Shown in pieces: positions 1 through 6,703 of a stretch of DNA of 14,106 nt. The DNA is from Planctomycetota bacterium (GTDB taxonomy: Bacteria > Planctomycetota > UBA1135 > UBA2386). The stretch covers positions 1 through 14,106 of the forward strand of contig CANGSN010000025.1 of the NCBI GenBank assembly GCA_947455805.1, given 5' to 3'. The first letter of the stretch is position 1. Every line of letters begins with the position of its first letter. The translations under genes and the position numbers were made by a program. The notes under the pieces were generated by a model that saw nothing but the letters and a program-made list of their open reading frames with translations, did no database searches and was not told the origin of the DNA.

Positions 1-1248
1 CTGACCAGCTGCGGCGAAGCCGCGTTCCAACCGCCGGCCGGCCACGCGCTCGTGGTCGTCACCAACGCCGCAGGAACGCCGATCGCGAACGCGTCGACTT
101 GGTGGCTGCCGGCGGGCGCGATGGCGAACCGTCAGTGGCTGAGCGGCGCCGACAGCAGCTGGCGCGACAACTCCTTCGAGGTGCTGCGTCGCCACGGTCA
201 TGCGCGGACAAGCGACGCGAACGGACTCGTCGCCGCACCGCCGGGCGCGTGGATCGCGGCAGAGGCCGGCGAACTCGCGGGCGTGGTGCGCGTGCCGGAT
301 CCACTTCCGGCGACGGCGAGTGCAGTGTCCCTCGCGATCGACGATTGGCACTGGGTCGTGCGTACCGTCGACAACAAAGGCACGCCGCTGGCCGGCGTTC
401 CGATCGATGCGTCACCGAGCTTCGCCAGCGACGAAGACAACGACGACGACGAGGACAAGCCCCCCTTCCTGCACGCCATGCTCGGGCAGACCGATGGAGC
501 GGGGCGACTCGTCGTGCGGGCTCCGGGCGGCATCGACCTCGAAGCCGAACAACGCCAGCGCGCTCACAAGAAGGGTGAACGGCACGTCGAGTCCCCGCAC
601 GCAGTCGTCGCTGCGAGAGGTCTCGGCATCCACGAGCAGGAGCGGATCCGCCTGACGTCGCGTCGCTCGGTCGAAGTCACCCTGAACCTGAGCCGGGTCC
701 AACGAGTCGATTTCACAACGCCCGAAGACTTCTGGCCGCGCTGGTTCGTTGCTTGGACGCAGCGCCACCGCCCCGGGTTCGGCGACGAGTTCGCCTATGC
801 AATCGAGGTGGAGGGCAAGAGCGTGATCTACACCGTGCCAAGCTGGGAGATGACTCTGACTGGATCCCAGTGGTCCTGGGAGCAAGGTGCCCAGGACACC
901 TCAAACCAACAGGATGGCTTCGCTTCGCTCCAGGTGACCTTGCCGATGCCGCCCCAGATGGCGGTCGTCCGCGCGCGCTTGCTCGCCCACGACGGCGCCC
1001 CTGCCGAACGCTCCCACTTCTGGGTCGCGAGAGATTCGGAAAAGTCGCTAGGCCAAGCCTGGAGCCAGCCCGACGGCACGATCGTGCTGTGGGTGAACAC
1101 CGAGAAGCCGATGCCGAACACGGTGCGCGTCGAAGTCGAGTCCTCGGTCGCCCCCGAGCGCATCGGCCAGCACACGACGCTCGTCCTGCCCAAGCTCACT
1201 GCCGGCCAGCGCGTCCACCTGGGCACGCAGACACTGTCGCGCCCGTGA
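1..1248 (+). CDS. Lipoprotein-like protein with carboxypeptidase-regulatory-like domains (5' partial)
   Basis: The frame is open to the left edge, so the start lies outside the window; a GTG at 52 is an internal alternative I do not favour. The first visible residues, LTSC, fit a lipobox, so the protein is probably a lipoprotein with its signal peptide cut off by the window. At least two stretches look like carboxypeptidase-regulatory-like (beta-sandwich) modules: VVVTNAAGTPIANAS at visible residues 18-32, and WVVRTVDNKGTPLAGVPIDA near 118-137 followed by a G-Q-T-D-G-A-G-R turn. An Asp/Glu-rich linker (SDEDNDDDEDKPP, about 143-155) splits the second one. A related strand pattern (VVRARLLAHDGAPAE) recurs near the C-terminus. 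No catalytic motif is seen. This suggests a surface or periplasmic structural/binding protein. The gene converges on the minus-strand defence block, and its stop lies about 26 nt from a truncated Res fragment. Function unknown. Confidence 0.75.
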   Translation: MTSCGEAAFQPPAGHALVVVTNAAGTPIANASTWWLPAGAMANRQWLSGADSSWRDNSFEVLRRHGHARTSDANGLVAAPPGAWIAAEAGELAGVVRVPDPLPATASAVSLAIDDWHWVVRTVDNKGTPLAGVPIDASPSFASDEDNDDDEDKPPFLHAMLGQTDGAGRLVVRAPGGIDLEAEQRQRAHKKGERHVESPHAVVAARGLGIHEQERIRLTSRRSVEVTLNLSRVQRVDFTTPEDFWPRWFVAWTQRHRPGFGDEFAYAIEVEGKSVIYTVPSWEMTLTGSQWSWEQGAQDTSNQQDGFASLQVTLPMPPQMAVVRARLLAHDGAPAERSHFWVARDSEKSLGQAWSQPDGTIVLWVNTEKPMPNTVRVEVESSVAPERIGQHTTLVLPKLTAGQRVHLGTQTLSRP

Positions 1249-1273
1249 CGTTCGCTGAGGCGCGCGACTCGCT

Positions 1274-1360
1274 GCGCGGCTGCTCGTCGAACAACTCGAC
1301 GATTGCCTGCACGGCGGCGAGCTGGAACGGCTGGTCGCCATCGAACTGGAGCTTCAGGTT
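1274..1360 (-). pseudogene. N-terminal stub of a type III restriction Res-like helicase
   Basis: Read on the minus strand from 1360, this frame gives NLKLQFDGDQPFQLAAVQ and then AIVELFDEQPR. That closely matches what I know of the extreme N-terminus of type III restriction enzyme Res subunits (pattern K-L-x-F-D-x-N-Q-x-Y-Q-L-x-A-I-x-x-V-V-D-L-F-x-x-Q). This segment is the Q-motif region just before the helicase core. After about 30 residues the similarity stops. The frame then runs antisense into the 3' end of the lipoprotein gene and ends at a stop at 1196-1198, so no Walker A, DEAD box or nuclease domain follows. No ATG lies at the expected start; a CTG at 1355-1357 sits where the family usually has Met. 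It is on the same strand as, and downstream of, the AlbA_2 gene, as expected for a former operon member. I read it as a deletion remnant. Confidence 0.55.
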
Positions 1361-1447
1361 TGGGGGCGTGATGCAGTCTTTGCGCAGGTTGCAAGCGACT
1401 GCAGCATCACGACCTACATCTCCGAGTCCGCCATAGCCACCATACCT

Positions 1448-1680
1448 TCATGGGTGTTTTGCGGTCTCCGCGACCCAGGCGTCGAACCGAGGGCCACGCG
1501 AGTAACGGGTGCCGCGGCGTTCCCCGGTTCGCACGAGCACCTCACGCGCAACGAGCCGCCGGAGCTCCTCCTTCGCAGCCTCGCGTTCGATGCCGAACAC
1601 CTCGCGGAAGTCGGCGTTCTGGATGCTGCCCTGAGTCGGTCACAGAAGGTCACGCATCGTGGATGCTGCATCATGGAGCC
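1448..1680 (-). pseudogene. Frame-broken winged-helix C-terminal domain of the AlbA_2 ATPase
   Basis: Downstream of the AlbA_2 stop (1671-1673), another minus-strand frame carries a convincing winged-helix DNA-binding domain. It reads SIQNADFREVFGIEREAAK, then a second helix EELRRLVAREVLVR, then a wing GERRGTRYSRG, and stops at 1448-1450. AlbA_2/HATPase proteins commonly end in such a domain. The same frame also makes sense just upstream (LHDAASTMRDLL, 1643-1678), but a TGA at 1640-1642 interrupts it. Joining it to the main gene needs a one-base shift before 1671, so at least two lesions separate the domain from its gene. Perfect codon-level integrity after the stop suggests recent decay or sequence error. 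No initiation signal was seen that would make it a free-standing protein. Confidence 0.6.
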
Positions 1681-2951
1681 GGAGGGTGCTTCCACAACCT
1701 GACCACGAACCGGCTGTCCTCTTCTACGAGATCCGGATCCGTGCCGTTGTGCTCTCGCATCCCCGCCACGATCTTGCGCGGCACACCCAACCCAGTCGCT
1801 TCGATGTAGCGGTAGTCGCGCAGCACCTCCTTGACGAGTTCGTTGCGCGAGGCCCGGTAGCCGGCCCGCATCTTGTCGACCGTCACAGTGTTGGGTAGGC
1901 GACCAGGCGACGTGATCTCCAGGCGATCCGCGAAGATCGCCAGGTCCACGTCGATGCCGAGGATCGTGTAGTCCCTGTGGGCGACGGCATTGACGATGGC
2001 CTCGCGCACAGCGGCTTCGGGGTAGTCCCAGCGGTCGTTCCGCCGGGCACCGTCCAGAGTCGCAGTCACATGTGTGTGGCGTCGCACGAAGTCCATGGCC
2101 ATGTCGATCACTCCGACCTCGACCAAGCCGGCGGCAGGGGCCACCGAGGCTCCCGAGGCACGGGATCCTGCAGCCCCCTCTCGGAACAGCGAGACGAGCG
2201 GGCCACGCAGCAGCTCGCGCCCCTGGGCGGCATAGTCTTTCTGAGTGCCAGGATAGGCCACGGCAGTGATCCCAGCCTGTGCAAGGTGGCGATTCGGAGC
2301 GTTGCCGAACAGCAAGAGGCCTCCAACACTCGGGATGGCTCTCCCTCGATCGCCGTACATGATCTCGGTGTTTACCAAGAGCCGCTCCCATCCGACGTTG
2401 TCGGAGGATTCGGGGCAGTCCTGGCCCCGGATGTCCCGGAAGTAGTTGATGAGCCGCCGCAGATCGAGATCGGCGAGCGTGCTCCCGACAACGGGCTTGC
2501 GATCCTGCTGCAATTGCCCCGACTGCATGTATAGCCGCGCTTCCTCCTCACGAGTGGCGTCGCGCGTCGTGGAACCGACGCGGACCTGCGTGACCCAAGC
2601 TCCGCTGCCACGCTTGACCTTGTAAGGCTTGTCCGGCGCATCCGCCGACAAGGTCACGATGCCGACGAGCTTCCCTTCGCCCCAGTCGATCGTTTCCCAA
2701 TAGGGGATCACGCCCGGCTGCAAGTGGTCCCGAAGCACCTGCATGACCCACTCTTCGGCTCGGCCGCGCTCGCGTGTCAGCCCGGAGACGGCTCCATCGT
2801 CTTCCACCCCCAGGAGGATGTGACCGCCTTCGAGATTCAACAGGGCTGCCGCGACCTTGGCCAACTTCTCCGGCGCCAGGTCGTCGCGCTTGAAGTCGAT
2901 CCCCGAGTTCTCACCGTTGCGGATCAGCTCAGCCAGTTCGCTTCGATTCAT
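1671..2951 (-). CDS. AlbA_2 (Schlafen-like) / HATPase_c_4 ATP-binding protein
   Basis: The 426-residue protein has two recognisable parts. An AlbA_2 (Schlafen-like, formerly divergent AAA-4) domain spans about residues 10-135, with SGIDFKRDD in place of the usual ExxxxEFK and the glycine-rich GGHILLGVEDDGAVSGL at 42-58. A GHKL-type HATPase_c_4 domain spans about 312-420: REAIVNAVAHRDY (316-328), DRLEITSPGRLP (342-353), SRN (368-370) and EATGLGVPRKI (384-394). Family members are nucleic-acid-associated ATP-binding proteins often found in restriction and phage-defence loci; the molecular activity here is inferred. The ATG lies 2 nt after the stop of the PHP-ATPase gene (TGA-TC-ATG), implying translational coupling. 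The usual C-terminal winged helix is missing from this frame but survives out of frame immediately downstream, so the protein is probably truncated. GC is lower than in the flanking chromosomal genes. Confidence 0.88.
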   Translation of the reverse strand: MNRSELAELIRNGENSGIDFKRDDLAPEKLAKVAAALLNLEGGHILLGVEDDGAVSGLTRERGRAEEWVMQVLRDHLQPGVIPYWETIDWGEGKLVGIVTLSADAPDKPYKVKRGSGAWVTQVRVGSTTRDATREEEARLYMQSGQLQQDRKPVVGSTLADLDLRRLINYFRDIRGQDCPESSDNVGWERLLVNTEIMYGDRGRAIPSVGGLLLFGNAPNRHLAQAGITAVAYPGTQKDYAAQGRELLRGPLVSLFREGAAGSRASGASVAPAAGLVEVGVIDMAMDFVRRHTHVTATLDGARRNDRWDYPEAAVREAIVNAVAHRDYTILGIDVDLAIFADRLEITSPGRLPNTVTVDKMRAGYRASRNELVKEVLRDYRYIEATGLGVPRKIVAGMREHNGTDPDLVEEDSRFVVRLWKHPPAP

Positions 2952-2953
2952 GA

Positions 2954-5698
2954 TCAGAACCCGTACTTGCGCCGCCGGCGCTCGAACGCCTCCTTGCCAC
3001 CCTCGAGGATCTCCTCGATGAACGTCCGAACCGAGGGCGTGTCGATCGATCCGCGGTGCCTCGCTTCGATCGTTGCACGCCCCCCATCCGCTTCACCCTT
3101 TGCGGACAGACCGACGATCAACTCCGCATCACCGAGCACGGGGATGTTCGCGTTGTGGGTGGCAAAGACGAACTGCCGCCGCTGCTTCTCCTCGCGCATC
3201 TTGGGAACGATTCCCTCGGTGATGAATCGGTTGTCGAGATCGTCTTCGGGTTGATCGACGATCAGCGGAGCATCCGAGTCCAGCAGCAGCAGCAAGAGCA
3301 CAGCTGTCGCCTTTTGGCCTTTGGAAAGCTCGTTCAGTTCCTGCCACGTGGGAGACTCCCCTGATGGCGCGGTGTTCAGCGACAACTCCGTGGTCGACGA
3401 CAACCGAAGCTCCTCGATTCGCATCAGGATCTCTGGTCCAGCTCCCGCCAGACGCTCCGCTTGCGAGGGCGGAAGCCGATACTGCTCGACCAGCGCCTTG
3501 CCACCACTGCGGCATGCCGCAACGAAGTGACTCAGCGAAAGCTCGGGGACACTCTCCAGGATCTTGATCGAATCCGAGAGCCGCCCTCCTACCTCCTTCA
3601 CTAGGTCGAGAAGCGGACCTCGATCTCCCGCGGCTTGGACCTCCACCTGCACACGGTCCTTCAATTTCCTGCCAACGCGCTTGGCTGCGTCCCGCAATCG
3701 CCGGTGCTCCTCAGCCTTCAGGTTTTCCCAATCCACGAGCAGGTTCCGCCTACGTTCGGCATGCTCCGCCGCGAAGCGCTGCACCATGGCACGTCGCTCG
3801 GTCAACGGTCGCAGATCCTCGATCTGGCGGCGCAATCGCAAGAACTCTTCGCCGTCGACCTTCGACTTCTGCAGATCTCGCAGCAACCGCGTGTATTGCT
3901 CCTCGATGGCCTGCTTCCGAACACCCCAACGACGACGGATTTCCGCAACGTCGCCGTCCGCCTTGGCCAGGGCCTCCGCGAAGCCGGCAGCGAGCCCCTG
4001 CAACTTGGCCTCCAACTCCTGGAACACGGCGTCCAGGCACCGCAGATTCTGTTTGTCAGGCAGGTCGTCCAGGGCTCGTTCCGACAAGAAGGCGCGATCC
4101 AGATGCAAGTCGCGCGACAAGTCGGAGCACAGCTGCTGCAGGGGGGCCAAGCGCTCCGGCACCGCCGCGAGCACCTTCTCTTCACGCAACAACAGCGTTC
4201 GCTCGCGCAACTTGTCCTCGACCCCAGCATCGCGGAACCGCCGCAAGGTTTCCTCGAGGCCGGGCAGCGCGCTGAGACGCTCCTCGATCTGCCGCAACTC
4301 GACGTCCGTGTCCAACACCGCGCGCCGGTTCTTCTCCAGCTCTCGCTGCATGTCGACCAAGCGCCTTGCCGCCGCATCGTCGCGCTCCACGAAGCGATCC
4401 AGCAACCGGGTGAGCTTCTCCCGACTCTTGGTCAGCTCCGAGATCTCGTGCTGGCCGAACACCTGCACCCTCGGTAGCAACTGCGCCGGGGTCAGGTTCG
4501 AGACGTTGCCGTCGGCATCTCGGACGATCGGAGGGTTTGGCAGAGTGCGCTCTATCCGGTACTCGCGAGGCGAGGGAACCTCGGTGCGCACCACGAGCGA
4601 CAGCCGCGTGCCCGCACGCAGGACCTGCCGGACCAGCCCTTCGTAAGCATCTCGCGCATCGTCACCGACCGGCGTGAGCCCCAGAACCGCACGCAAGCTC
4701 TCGACGATCGTCGACTTGCCGGTTCCGCGCCCGCCGACCAACACGTTGAGGTTCTTGTTGAAGTGAATGGCCTCTCCATCGAAGAACCCACCCTCCCAGG
4801 TCATGCACACGAGCTCTGCATGATCGCTGCTCTCCAAAGAACCATGCTTTGGATTGAGCAGAACGCGCGAACCTGGATCGAGGAACGCTTGGCGCAGCCC
4901 CTCGATGGTGACTTCGGACATCTTGATCCAGCAAGTGGCACGCGGATGGGCCAAGTCCGCGGCAACGGTCACATCCTTGGCATTGACGACTGCCACTGCC
5001 TGGTCAGCGTCTGCGAAGACCTCTCGTCGGTACTCGGGCGTCTGGTTGCGCAGGATCTGCCGGTGCTCTGGAGCCAGATCCTCGAGAGTCCCAGGGATCT
5101 GGATCGCCGACAGACGCTCCGCTCGCCAAGCGGCGATGCGCGGCTTGCCGGAAAGACTCGTGAACAAACCGTTGTCGTCGGTGACGTGAGCGGCGATCGC
5201 GACGCCGCCTTGCTCGTGCACTCTCGCGACGACATCGACGAAGCGTTCACTGCTTATCTCGCTCGACGAGCCTGGCTTGGTGATCCCGAAACCACCCAGG
5301 TAGAGCTTCAGCTGTTCGGTATCGGTGTCGGCGGCGTAGACGCACAACACGTGGACTCCCTCGCTCGACGCGATCTCGAAGCCTGGGAACACGTGCACAG
5401 ACTTCCCCTCAGCAGCCGCTCGGAAGAACCGAACATCGTCGACGCAGTTGTGGTCCGTGATCGCCAGCACCGTGATGCCCAGCTCCACGGCCTTGTCGAC
5501 CATGTCCCTGGCATGCTGGGCTGGATCACCACCCCCAGGCGCACCACGAAACTTCGCCAGATAGCCGTGGGGATTCACCTGTAGGGCGCAGCGATGGAAG
5601 TGCGCGCCGTTGGGCAGGCGGCGCGCCTGCTGAAGCAAGTCGGTGGTCATCGGCATCGAAGACGGCTGTGGCGCAGCTCCAGCCGCATGGCCGGGCAC
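2954..5698 (-). CDS. TrlF-like PHP-domain / SMC-like AAA ATPase
   Basis: This 914-residue reading (GTG at 5698) combines an N-terminal PHP phosphoesterase with an ABC/SMC-type ATPase. PHP signatures are AITDHN (79-84), FPGFEIASSEGVHVL (104-118), AAHV (169-172) and AHP (250-252). The first metal motif, normally D-x-H-x-H-T, reads A-L-Q-V-N-P (38-43), so activity may be altered. The ATPase has Walker A GGRGTGKST (322-330), a Q-loop-like GQHEI (415-419), a long coiled coil (about 425-680), signature LSKGQK (791-796), Walker B LIVDQPEDDLDN (812-823) and H-loop FATHNAN (845-851). PHP-SMC proteins of this build are linked to anti-phage defence; the target is unknown. ATGs at 5656 and 5650 (starting MPMTTDLL or MTTDLL) are at least as likely starts; none has a clear Shine-Dalgarno. 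It is the first gene of a minus-strand operon with the AlbA_2 gene. Confidence 0.88.
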   Translation of the reverse strand: MPGHAAGAAPQPSSMPMTTDLLQQARRLPNGAHFHRCALQVNPHGYLAKFRGAPGGGDPAQHARDMVDKAVELGITVLAITDHNCVDDVRFFRAAAEGKSVHVFPGFEIASSEGVHVLCVYAADTDTEQLKLYLGGFGITKPGSSSEISSERFVDVVARVHEQGGVAIAAHVTDDNGLFTSLSGKPRIAAWRAERLSAIQIPGTLEDLAPEHRQILRNQTPEYRREVFADADQAVAVVNAKDVTVAADLAHPRATCWIKMSEVTIEGLRQAFLDPGSRVLLNPKHGSLESSDHAELVCMTWEGGFFDGEAIHFNKNLNVLVGGRGTGKSTIVESLRAVLGLTPVGDDARDAYEGLVRQVLRAGTRLSLVVRTEVPSPREYRIERTLPNPPIVRDADGNVSNLTPAQLLPRVQVFGQHEISELTKSREKLTRLLDRFVERDDAAARRLVDMQRELEKNRRAVLDTDVELRQIEERLSALPGLEETLRRFRDAGVEDKLRERTLLLREEKVLAAVPERLAPLQQLCSDLSRDLHLDRAFLSERALDDLPDKQNLRCLDAVFQELEAKLQGLAAGFAEALAKADGDVAEIRRRWGVRKQAIEEQYTRLLRDLQKSKVDGEEFLRLRRQIEDLRPLTERRAMVQRFAAEHAERRRNLLVDWENLKAEEHRRLRDAAKRVGRKLKDRVQVEVQAAGDRGPLLDLVKEVGGRLSDSIKILESVPELSLSHFVAACRSGGKALVEQYRLPPSQAERLAGAGPEILMRIEELRLSSTTELSLNTAPSGESPTWQELNELSKGQKATAVLLLLLLDSDAPLIVDQPEDDLDNRFITEGIVPKMREEKQRRQFVFATHNANIPVLGDAELIVGLSAKGEADGGRATIEARHRGSIDTPSVRTFIEEILEGGKEAFERRRRKYGF

Positions 5699-5782
5699 GC
5701 CCCAGCACCCATCGTCGACGAACCCGCTGGATTGTCCAGTCGAAGGTACCGACAGGAGTGAGAGGCAACCAAGTCAGGCTGG

Positions 5783-6439
5783 ATGGCGATCGCGAGCGTC
5801 GTCGTCGGCGCTCCACTCCGAACGCTCTACGTCGACCCGGAACGGTTGCACGCCTGGCTGCAGCAGGCGCCGGACTCGGAGCCGCTCGACGAAGACGACG
5901 ACGAACACGGCCGCGACGAGCTTGGTCGGCCGACCGGTTGGAACTGGTTCGAATCCCTCGGCAAGGACCTGCGACGCAGCCTCGCCGAGCTCGACCTCGA
6001 CGGCGACTTGGCGCTGCTGAGCACCAACTCACGCGGCCGGCTCGATCGCGCCGTGGCGCTGCTGCAGCAGGTAGCCGGGGCCGAAGTCGTCCACGTCACC
6101 ACGACGACGCACGCCGAGATGATGGAACGCGCCCGCTCGCAGCCACCGCCGACCGCCGACCGGAACGCCGTGCCGCCACCCGAAGTGCAGGAGCAGATGC
6201 TCTTCCAGACGCTCGACGCGCACTACCGGCGCTGGATCGACGAGCCGGTACCGATGTTCGGCGGGCGCCCTCCACGGGCTTTCGCCAAGATCGACCCCGA
6301 GCGGGTTCGCCGAGAGATCTGGAGCATCAGCAACCCGCCGTCCGGCATGGTGCGCTACGACGCATCGTGGATGTACGCCAAGCTGGGGCTGAAACCGCTC
6401 GGTAGCGACGCGTTCACGGCAGGCCTGGGGCCGAGCTGA
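5783..6439 (+). CDS. Hypothetical protein with antitoxin/SEC-C-type C-terminal domain
   Basis: This 218-residue protein starts at the first ATG after an in-frame stop at 5759-5761. Residues 66-105 (LDGDLALLSTNSRGRLDRA and onward) resemble the 'L-x-x-N-S-x-x-R-x-x-R-A-x-x-L-L' module found in several uncharacterised proteins. Residues 145-206 (DAHYRRWIDEPVPMFGGRPP, then YDASWMYAKLGL) resemble the domain described as W-L-D-x-P-x-P-x-L-G-G-x-T-P-R-E-A, which occurs at the C-terminus of SEC-C-like proteins and is reminiscent of Xre/MbcA/ParS antitoxin toxin-binding domains. The canonical T-P-R-E-A reads P-P-R-A-F here. An acidic linker (about 32-48) separates it from the N-terminus. It is divergent from the PHP-ATPase gene. 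The N-terminus may be shortened by whatever placed the defence block beside it. No function is assigned; a toxin-antitoxin role is only a possibility, and no toxin-like gene is adjacent. Confidence 0.7.
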   Translation: MAIASVVVGAPLRTLYVDPERLHAWLQQAPDSEPLDEDDDEHGRDELGRPTGWNWFESLGKDLRRSLAELDLDGDLALLSTNSRGRLDRAVALLQQVAGAEVVHVTTTTHAEMMERARSQPPPTADRNAVPPPEVQEQMLFQTLDAHYRRWIDEPVPMFGGRPPRAFAKIDPERVRREIWSISNPPSGMVRYDASWMYAKLGLKPLGSDAFTAGLGPS

Positions 6440-6549
6440 TCCTCGGATCCACGCCGGCCTGTACGCCTCGCCCGACGCCCACGAGCGAGCCACCGCGGCG
6501 GCCACTGCTGCCTTGCAGGCCACCGCACCGACCGCTCCCATAGCGCGCC

Positions 6550-6669
6550 ATGTTCGCCCACATCACCCCGCTCGAGACCCCCTTCGTCTGGTTCGTGTTC
6601 GCCGCCGGCATCGCCCTCGGCGCCGTCGCGACCTGGTTCGTGATGCAGAAGCGCGCCGCGCGCAACTGA
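6550..6669 (+). CDS. 39-residue single-pass membrane protein
   Basis: A short frame starting at ATG 6550 encodes a 39-residue protein beginning MFAHITPLETPF. It has one hydrophobic segment (about residues 12-32, with a G-I-A-L-G-A-V-A run) followed by a basic tail (QKRAARN), predicting a single helix with a cytoplasmic C-terminus. Every codon's third base is G or C, exactly as in the neighbouring real genes, which is strong support for coding. No Shine-Dalgarno is visible, but the neighbours lack one as well. It lies 110 nt after the preceding gene and 34 nt before the ThyX gene, so it may share their transcript. The function is not recognised. Confidence 0.65.
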   Translation: MFAHITPLETPFVWFVFAAGIALGAVATWFVMQKRAARN

Positions 6670-6703
6670 CCGCTCGACCCGCGCCAACGCTCTCCAGCGA
6701 CCG

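Noticed and set aside
1620..1669. TGGATGCTGC occurs at 1620-1629 and again at 1660-1669, a 40-nt period whose length would explain a one-base frameshift in the winged-helix region.
   Set aside because: Removing one 40-nt unit does put the winged helix into the main frame, but the stop at 1671-1673 remains and the first helix of the domain (HDAASTMRDLL) would be lost, so a simple duplication does not explain the lesion.
1414..2391. A 325-codon minus-strand frame overlapping the AlbA_2 gene and the winged-helix remnant.
   Set aside because: Its translation is Arg/Ala/Gly/Pro-rich without domain features, while the AlbA_2 and winged-helix frames show clear family motifs.
4081..4380. Long plus-strand frames antisense to the coiled-coil part of the PHP-ATPase.
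   Set aside because: Translations are Ser/Arg or Gln/Leu-biased mirror images of the coiled coil with no family features.
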